DNA of 5,392 bases from an uncultured Clostridia bacterium (GTDB lineage Bacteria > Bacillota > Clostridia > Peptostreptococcales > Anaerovoracaceae), in NCBI GenBank assembly GCA_938034165.1, contig CALHKP010000002.1:1-5392 (forward strand), read 5' to 3'. Below the pieces are notes generated by a model. That model ran no database searches, was not told the DNA's origin, and saw only the letters and a list, made by a program, of their open reading frames with translations. This document shows positions 1 through 5,392 of this stretch, one piece after another. Both the position numbers and the translations under genes were made by a program. Position 1 is the stretch's first letter; the number at the start of each line of letters is the position of its first letter.

Positions 1-60
1 CTAAAGGATGAGCCAATGGCTTATTTAATTTACACACATTATATCAACATAACCAAAACT

Positions 61-104
61 CAAATCCGCGCTGTTTTCGGAGCCAAAATTTACAGTACGA
101 TTTG
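61..104. repeat. Palindromic hairpin repeat, copy A
   Basis: This imperfect inverted repeat has arms CAAATC (61-66) and GATTTG (99-104), continued by CTGT (71-74) and ACAG (92-95). A small internal mismatch separates the two parts of the stem. It shares AAAATTTACAGT (85-96) and an 11-of-12 match at 63-74 with copy B, 52 bp to the right. No T-tract follows, so it does not read as a terminator. It looks like one copy of a dispersed non-coding palindromic element, but whether it recurs elsewhere in the genome cannot be seen from this window. Confidence 0.65.
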
Positions 105-112
105 AAGATGTG

Positions 113-157
113 GCAATCTGCGCTGTACCAAGCTCGAAAATTTACAGTGCAGATTGC
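113..157. repeat. Palindromic hairpin repeat, copy B (15-bp stem)
   Basis: GCAATCTGCGCTGTA (113-127) pairs with TACAGTGCAGATTGC (143-157) along 15 positions. The only non-Watson-Crick position is one G-U wobble, and the loop is 15 nt. The stem is far longer than expected by chance. It is a diverged copy of the element at 61-104, with an offset of 52 bp. No T-run follows the stem. A second possible pairing exists: ACAGTGCA (144-151) with TGCACTGT (171-178), which is followed by TTTT. The right arm could therefore switch between two mutually exclusive hairpins. I see no gene that this would regulate. Confidence 0.72.
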
Positions 158-187
158 GACTATTGGAATATGCACTGTTTTTGACTA

Positions 188-353
188 TTGTGTGGTTGAT
201 GGTAATCGATTAAGAGTGGTCAAAACGCATTGTATTGTTGATGGTAATCGACTAAGAGTGGTCAAAACGCATTGTGTGGTCGATAGCAACCGACCAAGCG
301 CGACCAAGCATGACCAAGAGTCGATAGCAATCGACCAAGCGCGGCAGTGTATG
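188..353. repeat. Tandem 41-42 bp repeat array, about four units, each with a hairpin
   Basis: Units begin near 188, 230, 272 and 313. Units 1 and 2 are both 42 bp and differ at three positions (39 of 42 identical). Units 3 and 4 are about 41 bp and more diverged, but keep the core TCGATAGCAA (280-289 and 321-330). Each unit can fold as an 8-bp or shorter stem around a four-base loop (GGTA or AGCA), for example GTCGAT-AGCA-ATCGAC in unit 4. GACCAAG recurs at 292, 302, 312 and 333. Because the first units are a multiple of three, the array stays open in one frame and yields a repetitive 89-residue translation, which I regard as an artefact. There are no regular unique spacers as in a CRISPR array. 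Confidence 0.75.
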
Positions 354-453
354 ACTAGAACAGCTAGGTGACTAAAAATATTGTATAGTCTCGGTGCTTT
401 TCACCAATGCTTTTGTCCTATAGGGGATTTTTCTATGCTTTTAGCGGCTTTTG

Positions 454-462
454 TGGTATAAT
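454..462 (+). promoter_or_regulatory. Extended -10 promoter for the U32/ABC-F operon
   Basis: TATAAT at 457-462 is a perfect sigma-A-type -10 hexamer. It is preceded by TG one base upstream (454-455), which makes it an extended -10. The expected -35 position (about 434-439, TATGCT) matches the consensus poorly, as often happens when the TGn motif compensates. Transcription would start around 469-470, leaving a leader of about 30 nt before the ATG at 499. This is the only good promoter I see for the two genes downstream. Confidence 0.65.
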
Positions 463-498
463 TAATCAGTTATAGGGAAATTTGTTAGGAGGTTTAAC

Positions 499-2742
499 AT
501 GACTGAATTACTGGCTCCGGCCGGGAATATGGAAGCACTGAAAGCGGCCGTTTCAAACGGCTGTGACGCTGTATATCTAGGAATGCAGAAATTTGGTGCA
601 AGAGCTTATTCATCAAACTTTGATAAGGAAAGTCTGCAGGAAGCAGTAGAATATGTACATCTCAGAGCTGTGAAGGTGTATGTGACAATGAACACAGTTG
701 TTTACGAAGACGAGCTGGAGGAAATGAAGCATCAGCTTGATATTCTCAACGAAATCGGTGTAGACGGCGTTATTGTGCAGGATCTTGCAGTCTTTGATTA
801 TATAGTTAACAACTTTGTTGATATGGAAGCCCACTGCTCAACCCAGATGGGAATAGACGACCTGGAAGGAACTCTTCTGTTCAAGGAAATGGGCGCAAAG
901 AGAGCGGTTCTTGCCCGTGAGGTTGCTATTGACAAAGCAAAGGAAATCAGAAGAAAATCCAAGTTGCCTATTGAAATCTTTGTTCATGGGGCGCTTTGTG
1001 TATCTTATTCCGGAAACTGTCTCATGTCAGGCCTGATTGGCTACAGAAGCGGAAACCGCGGAAGATGCGTAGGTTCATGCCGTAAGCAGTATGAGCTTGT
1101 GAACACCGCAACAGGCGAATCCTTCGGAAAGAGCTACATTCTGTCAACAAAAGACCTTAATACAATCGAGCATATTGACGACCTCAAGGAGCTTGACTCC
1201 CTGAAAATTGAAGGCAGAATGAAGGAACCTGTTTATGTTGCAAACGTTATTTCCAAATACAGAGCGGCAATTGACGGAACTGCCACAGAGCAGGACATGG
1301 ACGATCTAAAGAAGACTTTTAACAGAACTTACACCAAGGGCTACCTCTTCGGTGAGGACGTAAAAAACATATCGAATATCAGACGGCCAAACAATTTCGG
1401 GTACGAAATCGGAACCGTAACAAAGTCCGTAAACGGCATGTACGAAATCAAGCTGACAGATACTTTGAACCAGAATGACATAATCAGAATCGCCCACGGC
1501 GACGAGGACGTGAACCTGTCAGTGGTAAGGCTGTATGACAGAGACGAAAATCTCATAAACAGCGCGAACAAAGTCTGCTACATCCGAGTAAAGGAAAAGC
1601 TGTCGGCAGGGGACACTGTCTACAAAACCAAGGATTACAAGTATTACAAGGATCTGGAGAAGATTCTGGATCGTGAGTTCAGAAGATTTGACCTGAATAT
1701 GAAGGTTTACGCTTATCCGGGAGCAAAGCTTGTAATTGATGCGGAAGGCATGGGTGTTCAGTACATGTACGAAAGCGAAGATGTGCTTCAGGAGGCTGTG
1801 AACAATCCGACCACCGAGGAGCAGGTTACCAAACAACTTTCGAGGCTGAACGATACTGTGTTTAAGCTGAACCGTGTAGAGTTTGAATCATACAACGTGT
1901 TTGTACCAGCAAAGCTTCTAAACAGCGCAAGACGAGAAATCGTGGAGGCTCTTTATAATCTCAAACTGGAAAGCCAGAAGAGAAGAACCAGAGAGCCGGA
2001 AGAAAAAGAAAAAATTACCTTTGATCAGAAAGGACCTTATATAACAGCTTCTGTTTTAACAAAGGCGCAGTATGATGCCTGTGCGGAGATGGGAGTCGAG
2101 ACCATATACTTTGATAATATTGTAAGAAGAAATCAGAACAATTACGAAGACAGGGAAGGCCAACTTCTCATCGGAGGATATGGCGGAATTTACCGCTACA
2201 GAAATTCAAATCCTTTCGTAACCGATTATTCACTGAACGTGGTAAACTCAAAGAGTTGCTACGAGCTTCACAGACTGGGCGCAGAGCGAGTTACTTTGTC
2301 CTATGAGCTGAACAAAACTCAGATTGAGGAACTTGTGGAATCTTATTATGAGGCCAACGGCGGATATCCGTCACTTGAGATGATAGTTTACGGCAGAGCG
2401 CCTTTGATGTTTACAAAGTATTGCCCTCTCAAGCAGATGAACCTGTGCGGAAAATGCAAGTCGGGTAATTATGAACTGAGGGATGAGTATGGCTCATTTC
2501 CTGTGATTTCACACGCAGACTGCACTACTACGATTTTGAATGGTAAGATTTTGAATCTGCTGGATGAGATGCCTGAAGTTAGGAATGTAGAAGCGTTCAG
2601 ATTGAATTTCACTACTGAGTCAAAGGCTGAGTGCAAGGAAATCATAAGGAAGGCTCAAGGCAAGCTTTCCGGCAGAATTACGGAGTCTGTGTTTAACAGA
2701 GACACGGATACGAGAGGTCACTTTAACAAAAAGATTATATAG
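499..2742 (+). CDS. U32-family Fe-S protein (RlhA/TrhP-like RNA hydroxylation factor, DUF3656 type)
   Basis: This protein of 747 aa begins at an ATG preceded by AGGAGG (487-492) with 6-nt spacing, so the start is secure. Residues 1-15 (MTELLAPAGN..EALKA) and the following alpha/beta region are the usual U32 N-terminus. The U32 signature lies at 159-177 (E159, F161, G164-A-L-C167, G172, C174, S177). C190 and C194 follow in RGRC and GSC; C167, C174, C190 and C194 are the likely iron-sulphur ligands. A central-to-C-terminal part (about 385-500) fits the DUF3656/collagenase-like region. A further cysteine group (C642, C650, C653, C675) lies near the end. Family members were named peptidases, but the studied ones (E. 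coli RlhA on 23S rRNA C2501; TrhP on tRNA U34) support RNA hydroxylation, with prephenate needed. The length and DUF3656 region favour an RlhA-like protein over the shorter TrhP, but the substrate is inference. It is cytoplasmic, with no signal peptide or membrane segment. It is the first gene of a likely two-gene operon. Family call very sure; RlhA-type role moderate. Confidence 0.93.
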   Translation: MTELLAPAGNMEALKAAVSNGCDAVYLGMQKFGARAYSSNFDKESLQEAVEYVHLRAVKVYVTMNTVVYEDELEEMKHQLDILNEIGVDGVIVQDLAVFDYIVNNFVDMEAHCSTQMGIDDLEGTLLFKEMGAKRAVLAREVAIDKAKEIRRKSKLPIEIFVHGALCVSYSGNCLMSGLIGYRSGNRGRCVGSCRKQYELVNTATGESFGKSYILSTKDLNTIEHIDDLKELDSLKIEGRMKEPVYVANVISKYRAAIDGTATEQDMDDLKKTFNRTYTKGYLFGEDVKNISNIRRPNNFGYEIGTVTKSVNGMYEIKLTDTLNQNDIIRIAHGDEDVNLSVVRLYDRDENLINSANKVCYIRVKEKLSAGDTVYKTKDYKYYKDLEKILDREFRRFDLNMKVYAYPGAKLVIDAEGMGVQYMYESEDVLQEAVNNPTTEEQVTKQLSRLNDTVFKLNRVEFESYNVFVPAKLLNSARREIVEALYNLKLESQKRRTREPEEKEKITFDQKGPYITASVLTKAQYDACAEMGVETIYFDNIVRRNQNNYEDREGQLLIGGYGGIYRYRNSNPFVTDYSLNVVNSKSCYELHRLGAERVTLSYELNKTQIEELVESYYEANGGYPSLEMIVYGRAPLMFTKYCPLKQMNLCGKCKSGNYELRDEYGSFPVISHADCTTTILNGKILNLLDEMPEVRNVEAFRLNFTTESKAECKEIIRKAQGKLSGRITESVFNRDTDTRGHFNKKII

Positions 2743-2746
2743 AAAC

Positions 2747-2750
2747 GGGG
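2747..2750 (+). promoter_or_regulatory. Weak ribosome binding site that decides the ABC-F start
   Basis: GGGG at 2747-2750 is the only purine-rich SD-like motif between the two genes. It lies 8 nt before the ATG at 2759, a normal distance, but only 2 nt before the in-frame TTG at 2753. This favours ATG 2759 over the longer TTG start. With only 16 nt between the preceding stop and this ATG, translational coupling to the U32 gene is likely. Confidence 0.6.
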
Positions 2751-2758
2751 AATTGACG

Positions 2759-4978
2759 ATGATACAGATTGAAAAACTGTCTTACGGCGTACCGGCAAAG
2801 GAGCTTTATGAGAATATTTCTTTCTCTTTGGAAGCAGGCTCCCACTATGCTTTGATAGGCAGTAACGGATGCGGCAAATCAACCCTTGTGGACATGATTA
2901 TGCACCCGGATGAGTACTTGTTTGACGGCAAAATCATCAGACAGGATGAGTGCAGAATCGGATATGCCAGCCAGTTTAATATAAGGGAAAAGACGAGAGA
3001 ATGCACGGTATTTGAATACCTCAGCGAATATTTTGTGAATAGTCAAAAGGAAATCGAAAAAGCCTGTGAGGAAATGGCTGTTGCAGAGGATATGGAAGCT
3101 GCTTTTGAAAAGTATCAGAAGCTCATGGACATTCATGAGGCTATGGATGCTGACAATTACGAGAGCAATATCAAGAAGGAACTCAATGTTGCAGGTCTAG
3201 GAGACCTTGCAAACACGCAGGTTTCTCAGATAAGTGGAGGAGAGTACAAGCTTGTGCAGATTATGAGGGAGATGCTTCTTGCACCGAACCTTTTGATTTT
3301 GGATGAGCCTGATGTATTTTTGGATTTTGCGAATCTGAGCAGTCTCAGCAGTCTAATAAATGATTATAAGGGGACTCTCCTTGTGGTTACCCACAATAGA
3401 TTCCTTCTGAATCACTGTTTTGATAGGATTCTTCATCTTGAGGATGCTCAGCTTCAGGAGTTTGAGGGCGGATACATGGAATACCGCTGCAGCCTGCTGG
3501 AGGAGAAGCTGAGACTGAGAATCCAGAATCTGCAGGAGCAGGAAGAGATTGCAAGGACACAGGAAATGGTGGATATTCTCAGAAAGAGAGCTACGCTGAT
3601 GGTAAACCCAGTCATTGGGCAGTCAGTAAATGCGAAGCAGTCTCAGCTTGACAGACTCAAAGCGAGACAAATCAAGCCGCCATTTATAGAAGACCGAGAA
3701 CCGGCAATCAGATTTCCGGAAGTAGAGGCAGCAGGCTTGAGTGCGCCGAGTGAGCCGGATTCGGACGAAGTGATTGGCACCGCGGCTCAGGCAAACACAG
3801 CTGCTCCCGGTGCCACTGCAGAAGTTCAGAGCGGGGTAGGTGCGCCGAGTGAGCCGGATTCGGATGAAGTGATTGGCATCGCGGCTCAGGCAAACACAGC
3901 CGCTCCCGGCATCTCTGCGGAAGTTCAGAGCGGGGCAGGTGCGCAGGATTCGTTCACAGCACTCGGCAATCCGGACATAGATGCAGAGATTAGTACTTCC
4001 GGCACTGCGGATTCAAGGATTCAGGCTTGCCCGGCTGCGGATGCACAGGATGCCGGCCCTGCAGAACAGGCAGAGTTGGCAGGCTCAGGAGCCACTGCAG
4101 AGATTAGCAACTCCGGCGCCGGTAGCGCTGCTGCGCAGACCGTGGCTTGTGAAGCTCAGGATGTAACAGGCAGAGTTTGCCGTGCCCCACAGATTACGGA
4201 TGCGTCACGCCTGGGCGAAACGCAGGACGAAAGCCCGGTGCTTAAGGTTGAAAATTACAGCATCGCGTTTGATGAAAGCTTGCTGGAAAATGTAAGCTTT
4301 CATATTCAGCCGGGTGAAAAGGTTGCTGTTGTCGGTGCGAATGGGACAGGTAAAACTACTCTGGTACGAGATATATTGAAGAATGACAACCCGGCGATTA
4401 AGCTCGGCGAAGGCGTGAAATTTGCCTGTATGTCTCAGCTCCAGGGCGATGCCGAAACAGAAGAAAAGACTGTCTATGAGCTTCTGTATAATGCGGGGCT
4501 TGCAACCAGGGCAGAGATGAACGGGCAGCTGGCGAACTATTGCCTCGGGGATGACTACCTTGACAGAAGGATTCGCCAGCTTTCGGGGGGCGAGCAGAAT
4601 CTGCTGCAGCTCGCGCTACTGGAGCTTTCCGGTGCGGAGCTTCTGATATTGGACGAGCCGAGCAGTCATCTTGATATATATGCTCAGGCGGCACTTGAGA
4701 GAGCTCTTGCTGAGTACAAAGGTTCGGTTCTCATGGTGAGCCATGACTTTTACCTTGTTGCAAATTGTGTAGATTATGTTTTGATGGTGGAGGATAATAC
4801 TATAAGAAGAATGAGAAACAGAAACTTCAGAAAGCTGGTATATGACAAATATTTTAGCTCCGAATATCTGCAAAGTGACAGACAGAAACAGGAAATAGAG
4901 GCCGCAATAACAGCCGCTTTCAAAAAAGATAACCTTGCATCAGTTGAAAAGCTATGTGCAAAACTGGCTGAGATGTAA
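2759..4978 (+). CDS. ABC-F family ATPase (two ABC domains) with a large disordered insert
   Basis: The product has 739 aa from ATG 2759; an in-frame TTG at 2753 would add two residues. It has two ABC ATPase domains and no membrane segments, the layout of soluble ABC-F proteins that bind ribosomes. NBD1 has Walker A GSNGCGKST (34-42), signature SGGE (159-162), Walker B LLILDEPD (178-185) and switch His212. NBD2 has Walker A GANGTGKTT (526-534), signature LSGGEQ (608-613), Walker B LLILDEPSSHLD (628-639) and His662. Both catalytic glutamates (E183, E633) are present, so both sites look active. The charged helical stretch at about 240-306 is the usual interdomain coiled-coil linker. Residues about 324-491 are a lysine-free, Ala/Gly/Ser/Asp/Glu-rich insert, absent from typical ABC-F proteins of roughly 500-650 aa. 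A helical tail (about 700-739) ends the protein. Possible roles are translation factor or ribosome-protection (antibiotic resistance) protein; the sequence does not separate them. It follows the U32 gene by 16 nt and is followed by a terminator. Confidence 0.93.
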   Translation: MIQIEKLSYGVPAKELYENISFSLEAGSHYALIGSNGCGKSTLVDMIMHPDEYLFDGKIIRQDECRIGYASQFNIREKTRECTVFEYLSEYFVNSQKEIEKACEEMAVAEDMEAAFEKYQKLMDIHEAMDADNYESNIKKELNVAGLGDLANTQVSQISGGEYKLVQIMREMLLAPNLLILDEPDVFLDFANLSSLSSLINDYKGTLLVVTHNRFLLNHCFDRILHLEDAQLQEFEGGYMEYRCSLLEEKLRLRIQNLQEQEEIARTQEMVDILRKRATLMVNPVIGQSVNAKQSQLDRLKARQIKPPFIEDREPAIRFPEVEAAGLSAPSEPDSDEVIGTAAQANTAAPGATAEVQSGVGAPSEPDSDEVIGIAAQANTAAPGISAEVQSGAGAQDSFTALGNPDIDAEISTSGTADSRIQACPAADAQDAGPAEQAELAGSGATAEISNSGAGSAAAQTVACEAQDVTGRVCRAPQITDASRLGETQDESPVLKVENYSIAFDESLLENVSFHIQPGEKVAVVGANGTGKTTLVRDILKNDNPAIKLGEGVKFACMSQLQGDAETEEKTVYELLYNAGLATRAEMNGQLANYCLGDDYLDRRIRQLSGGEQNLLQLALLELSGAELLILDEPSSHLDIYAQAALERALAEYKGSVLMVSHDFYLVANCVDYVLMVEDNTIRRMRNRNFRKLVYDKYFSSEYLQSDRQKQEIEAAITAAFKKDNLASVEKLCAKLAEM
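3741..3938 (+). repeat. Two tandem 99-bp repeats inside the ABC-F gene
   Basis: Copy 1 (3741-3839) and copy 2 (3840-3938) are directly adjacent and identical at 90 of 99 positions. Each adds exactly 33 residues in frame, with the shared core APSEPDSDEVIG then AAQANTAAPG and AEVQSG. The few amino-acid changes are conservative (T/I, A/I, T/S, V/A). Older, decayed copies probably follow: AE-[VI]-..-SG motifs recur at residues 354, 387, 409 and 447. The recent duplication suggests an insert that grows by slippage or unequal exchange. Confidence 0.93.
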
Positions 4979-5041
4979 AACGCGAAGATACTATCCGCTT
5001 CTTGGTGGAGATAGGTTTTGCAAAGGATAGAGCTATAGGTT

Positions 5042-5086
5042 GGCGGAGGATCCCAATTAAACAAGAATCCTCCGCCTTCATTTTTT
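5042..5086 (+). terminator. Intrinsic terminator of the U32/ABC-F operon
   Basis: GGCGGAGGAT (5042-5051) pairs perfectly with ATCCTCCGCC (5067-5076), a GC-rich 10-bp stem with a 15-nt loop. TTCA and six T residues (5081-5086) follow. It lies 63 bp after the ABC-F stop codon. Those 63 bp contain only a weak CTATCC/GGATAG inverted repeat (4991-4996 and 5025-5030). Confidence 0.9.
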
Positions 5087-5107
5087 CGGCAAGAACAACC
5101 GACCGAT

Positions 5108-5141
5108 GGCTTCCTTTCATAGAAATCTCTGAAAGGAAGCC
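5108..5141 (+). terminator. Second hairpin, terminator-like, target of the group II intron
   Basis: GGCTTCCTTTCA (5108-5119) and TGAAAGGAAGCC (5130-5141) form a perfect 12-bp stem with a 10-nt loop. It is followed by TTATAAAT (5142-5149) and then directly by the intron 5' end. The stem looks like an intrinsic terminator whose T-rich tail has been split by the insertion. On the minus strand no T-run follows it. Group IIC introns are known to use such stem-loops as insertion targets, so this is probably both an old terminator and the intron homing site. Confidence 0.72.
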
Positions 5142-5149
5142 TTATAAAT

Positions 5150-5392
5150 GTGTGCCAGGTATGGCGCAAGTCTTACGGGTGAAAGTCCTGTCACGGGTAT
5201 TTACCGCCAAGTGTAGCGAACCACAAGCCGAAGACAGCAATGTCTAGGGGGAGGAAGTGGTGTAGCAAAACCGTTGAGCCTACGAACAGAAACTGGATAT
5301 GAGGCTAAATGGCGGGCGAGATTGCTAACCAAATCGAAGCCCAAAAGGTAAACGTAACGCCAAGAGAGTAAATCCAGAGGTTGTGCGGTGAA
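5150..5392 (+). mobile_element. Group II intron, 5' part (probably class IIC), cut by the window end
   Basis: The 5' end GTGTGCC (5150-5156) fits the GUGYG group II start. The domain I sequence that follows resembles the Oceanobacillus iheyensis IIC ribozyme as I remember it: GGGTGAAAGTCC (5177-5188), GAACAGAAACTGG (5284-5296) running into ATATGAGGCTA (5297-5307), then AGAGTAAAT further on. Local structure supports a folded RNA: stem AGACA/TGTCT (5232-5245) closes a GCAA tetraloop of GNRA type, and AGCCT (5277-5281) pairs with AGGCT (5302-5306). The position just 3' of a terminator-like hairpin is the standard IIC choice. The catalytic domain V, the domain IV reverse transcriptase/maturase and the 3' splice site must lie downstream, so whether the element is complete is unknown. 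No protein-coding part is visible in these 243 bases. Confidence 0.87.

Larger units (their letters stand above)
1..433. other. Repeat-rich intergenic region without a convincing gene
   Basis: No reading frame here has a ribosome binding site or recognisable protein content. From 61 to about 353 the region is made of two kinds of repeats, described separately: a pair of long palindromic hairpins and a run of 41-42 bp tandem units. The first 60 bases are AT-rich and hold only a short 7-bp hairpin (AUGAGCC/GGCUUAU, loop AAU, near 9-25). It could be the end of an upstream transcript but has no clear U-tract. Positions 354-433 are AT-rich, with a small GGTG/CACC hairpin at 393-405 and an 8-bp palindrome CCTATAGG at 417-424. 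Nothing else in that part is supportable. Confidence 0.75.

Noticed and set aside
1..105. Open frame from the window edge ending in TGA at 103-105, which could be the tail of an upstream gene
   Set aside because: Only 34 residues, and the last part lies within the palindromic repeat copy A. No recognisable protein content, so I cannot support it as a gene end.
188..353. CRISPR array
   Set aside because: The 41-42 bp units are directly adjacent, with no unique spacers between conserved repeats, and no cas genes are present.
102..371. 89-codon open frame over the tandem repeats
   Set aside because: It starts at TTG without a ribosome binding site. The translation is just the 42-bp repeat read in frame (VVDGNRLRVVKTH repeated), and it stays open because 42 is a multiple of three.
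2753..2758. TTG at 2753 as the ABC-F start
   Set aside because: The GGGG motif is only 2 nt upstream of this TTG, whereas ATG 2759 has an 8-nt spacing and is the more usual start codon.
3708..4166. Open frames on both strands inside the ABC-F insert
   Set aside because: They come from the GC-rich, stop-poor repeats of the insert. The ABC-F frame is continuous through the region and accounts for it.
4774..5169. 131-codon open frame on the - strand
   Set aside because: It overlaps the ABC-F 3' end, both hairpins and the intron boundary. It has no coding character and no start signal.
5002..5247. 81-codon open frame on the + strand
   Set aside because: It runs through the terminator, the second hairpin and into the intron RNA, with no ribosome binding site.

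Overview
The window looks like chromosomal DNA of a low-to-moderate GC Bacillota, most likely an anaerobic Clostridia member. The reasons are a strong AGGAGG ribosome binding site with an extended -10 promoter, Clostridia-type U32 and ABC-F proteins, intrinsic terminators, and a bacterial group II intron that resembles the Oceanobacillus-type IIC introns. I cannot name a species from the sequence.

Layout. Positions 1-433 hold no convincing gene. They are a repeat-rich intergenic region with two copies of a palindromic hairpin element about 44-46 bp long (61-104 and 113-157, 52 bp apart), followed by about four tandem 41-42 bp units (188-353), each able to form a small hairpin. A promoter (-10 at 457-462) and a strong RBS (487-492) lead into a 747-aa U32-family protein (499-2742). 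This is an Fe-S protein of the RlhA/TrhP type, known for RNA hydroxylation rather than proteolysis. Sixteen bases later starts an ABC-F ATPase (2759-4978, 739 aa from the preferred ATG). It carries an unusual lysine-free Ala/Gly/Ser/Asp/Glu-rich insert of about 165 residues at the entry to its second ATPase domain, and the insert contains a near-perfect 99-bp tandem duplication. A good intrinsic terminator follows (5042-5086), then a second perfect 12-bp hairpin (5108-5141). Eight bases beyond that hairpin is the 5' end of a group II intron (5150 to the window end). Its domain I is visible; its reverse transcriptase and 3' end lie outside the window.

How the parts fit. The U32 and ABC-F genes look like one transcription unit with a single promoter and terminator. 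Both families act on or around the ribosome (rRNA/tRNA hydroxylation; ribosome-associated ATPase), so a shared translation-related role is a reasonable inference but is not shown by the sequence. The intron sits where group IIC introns usually insert, directly downstream of a terminator-like hairpin, so it spares the coding genes. The least ordinary items are the repeat-expanded disordered insert in the ABC-F protein and the two families of hairpin-forming repeats upstream of the operon.
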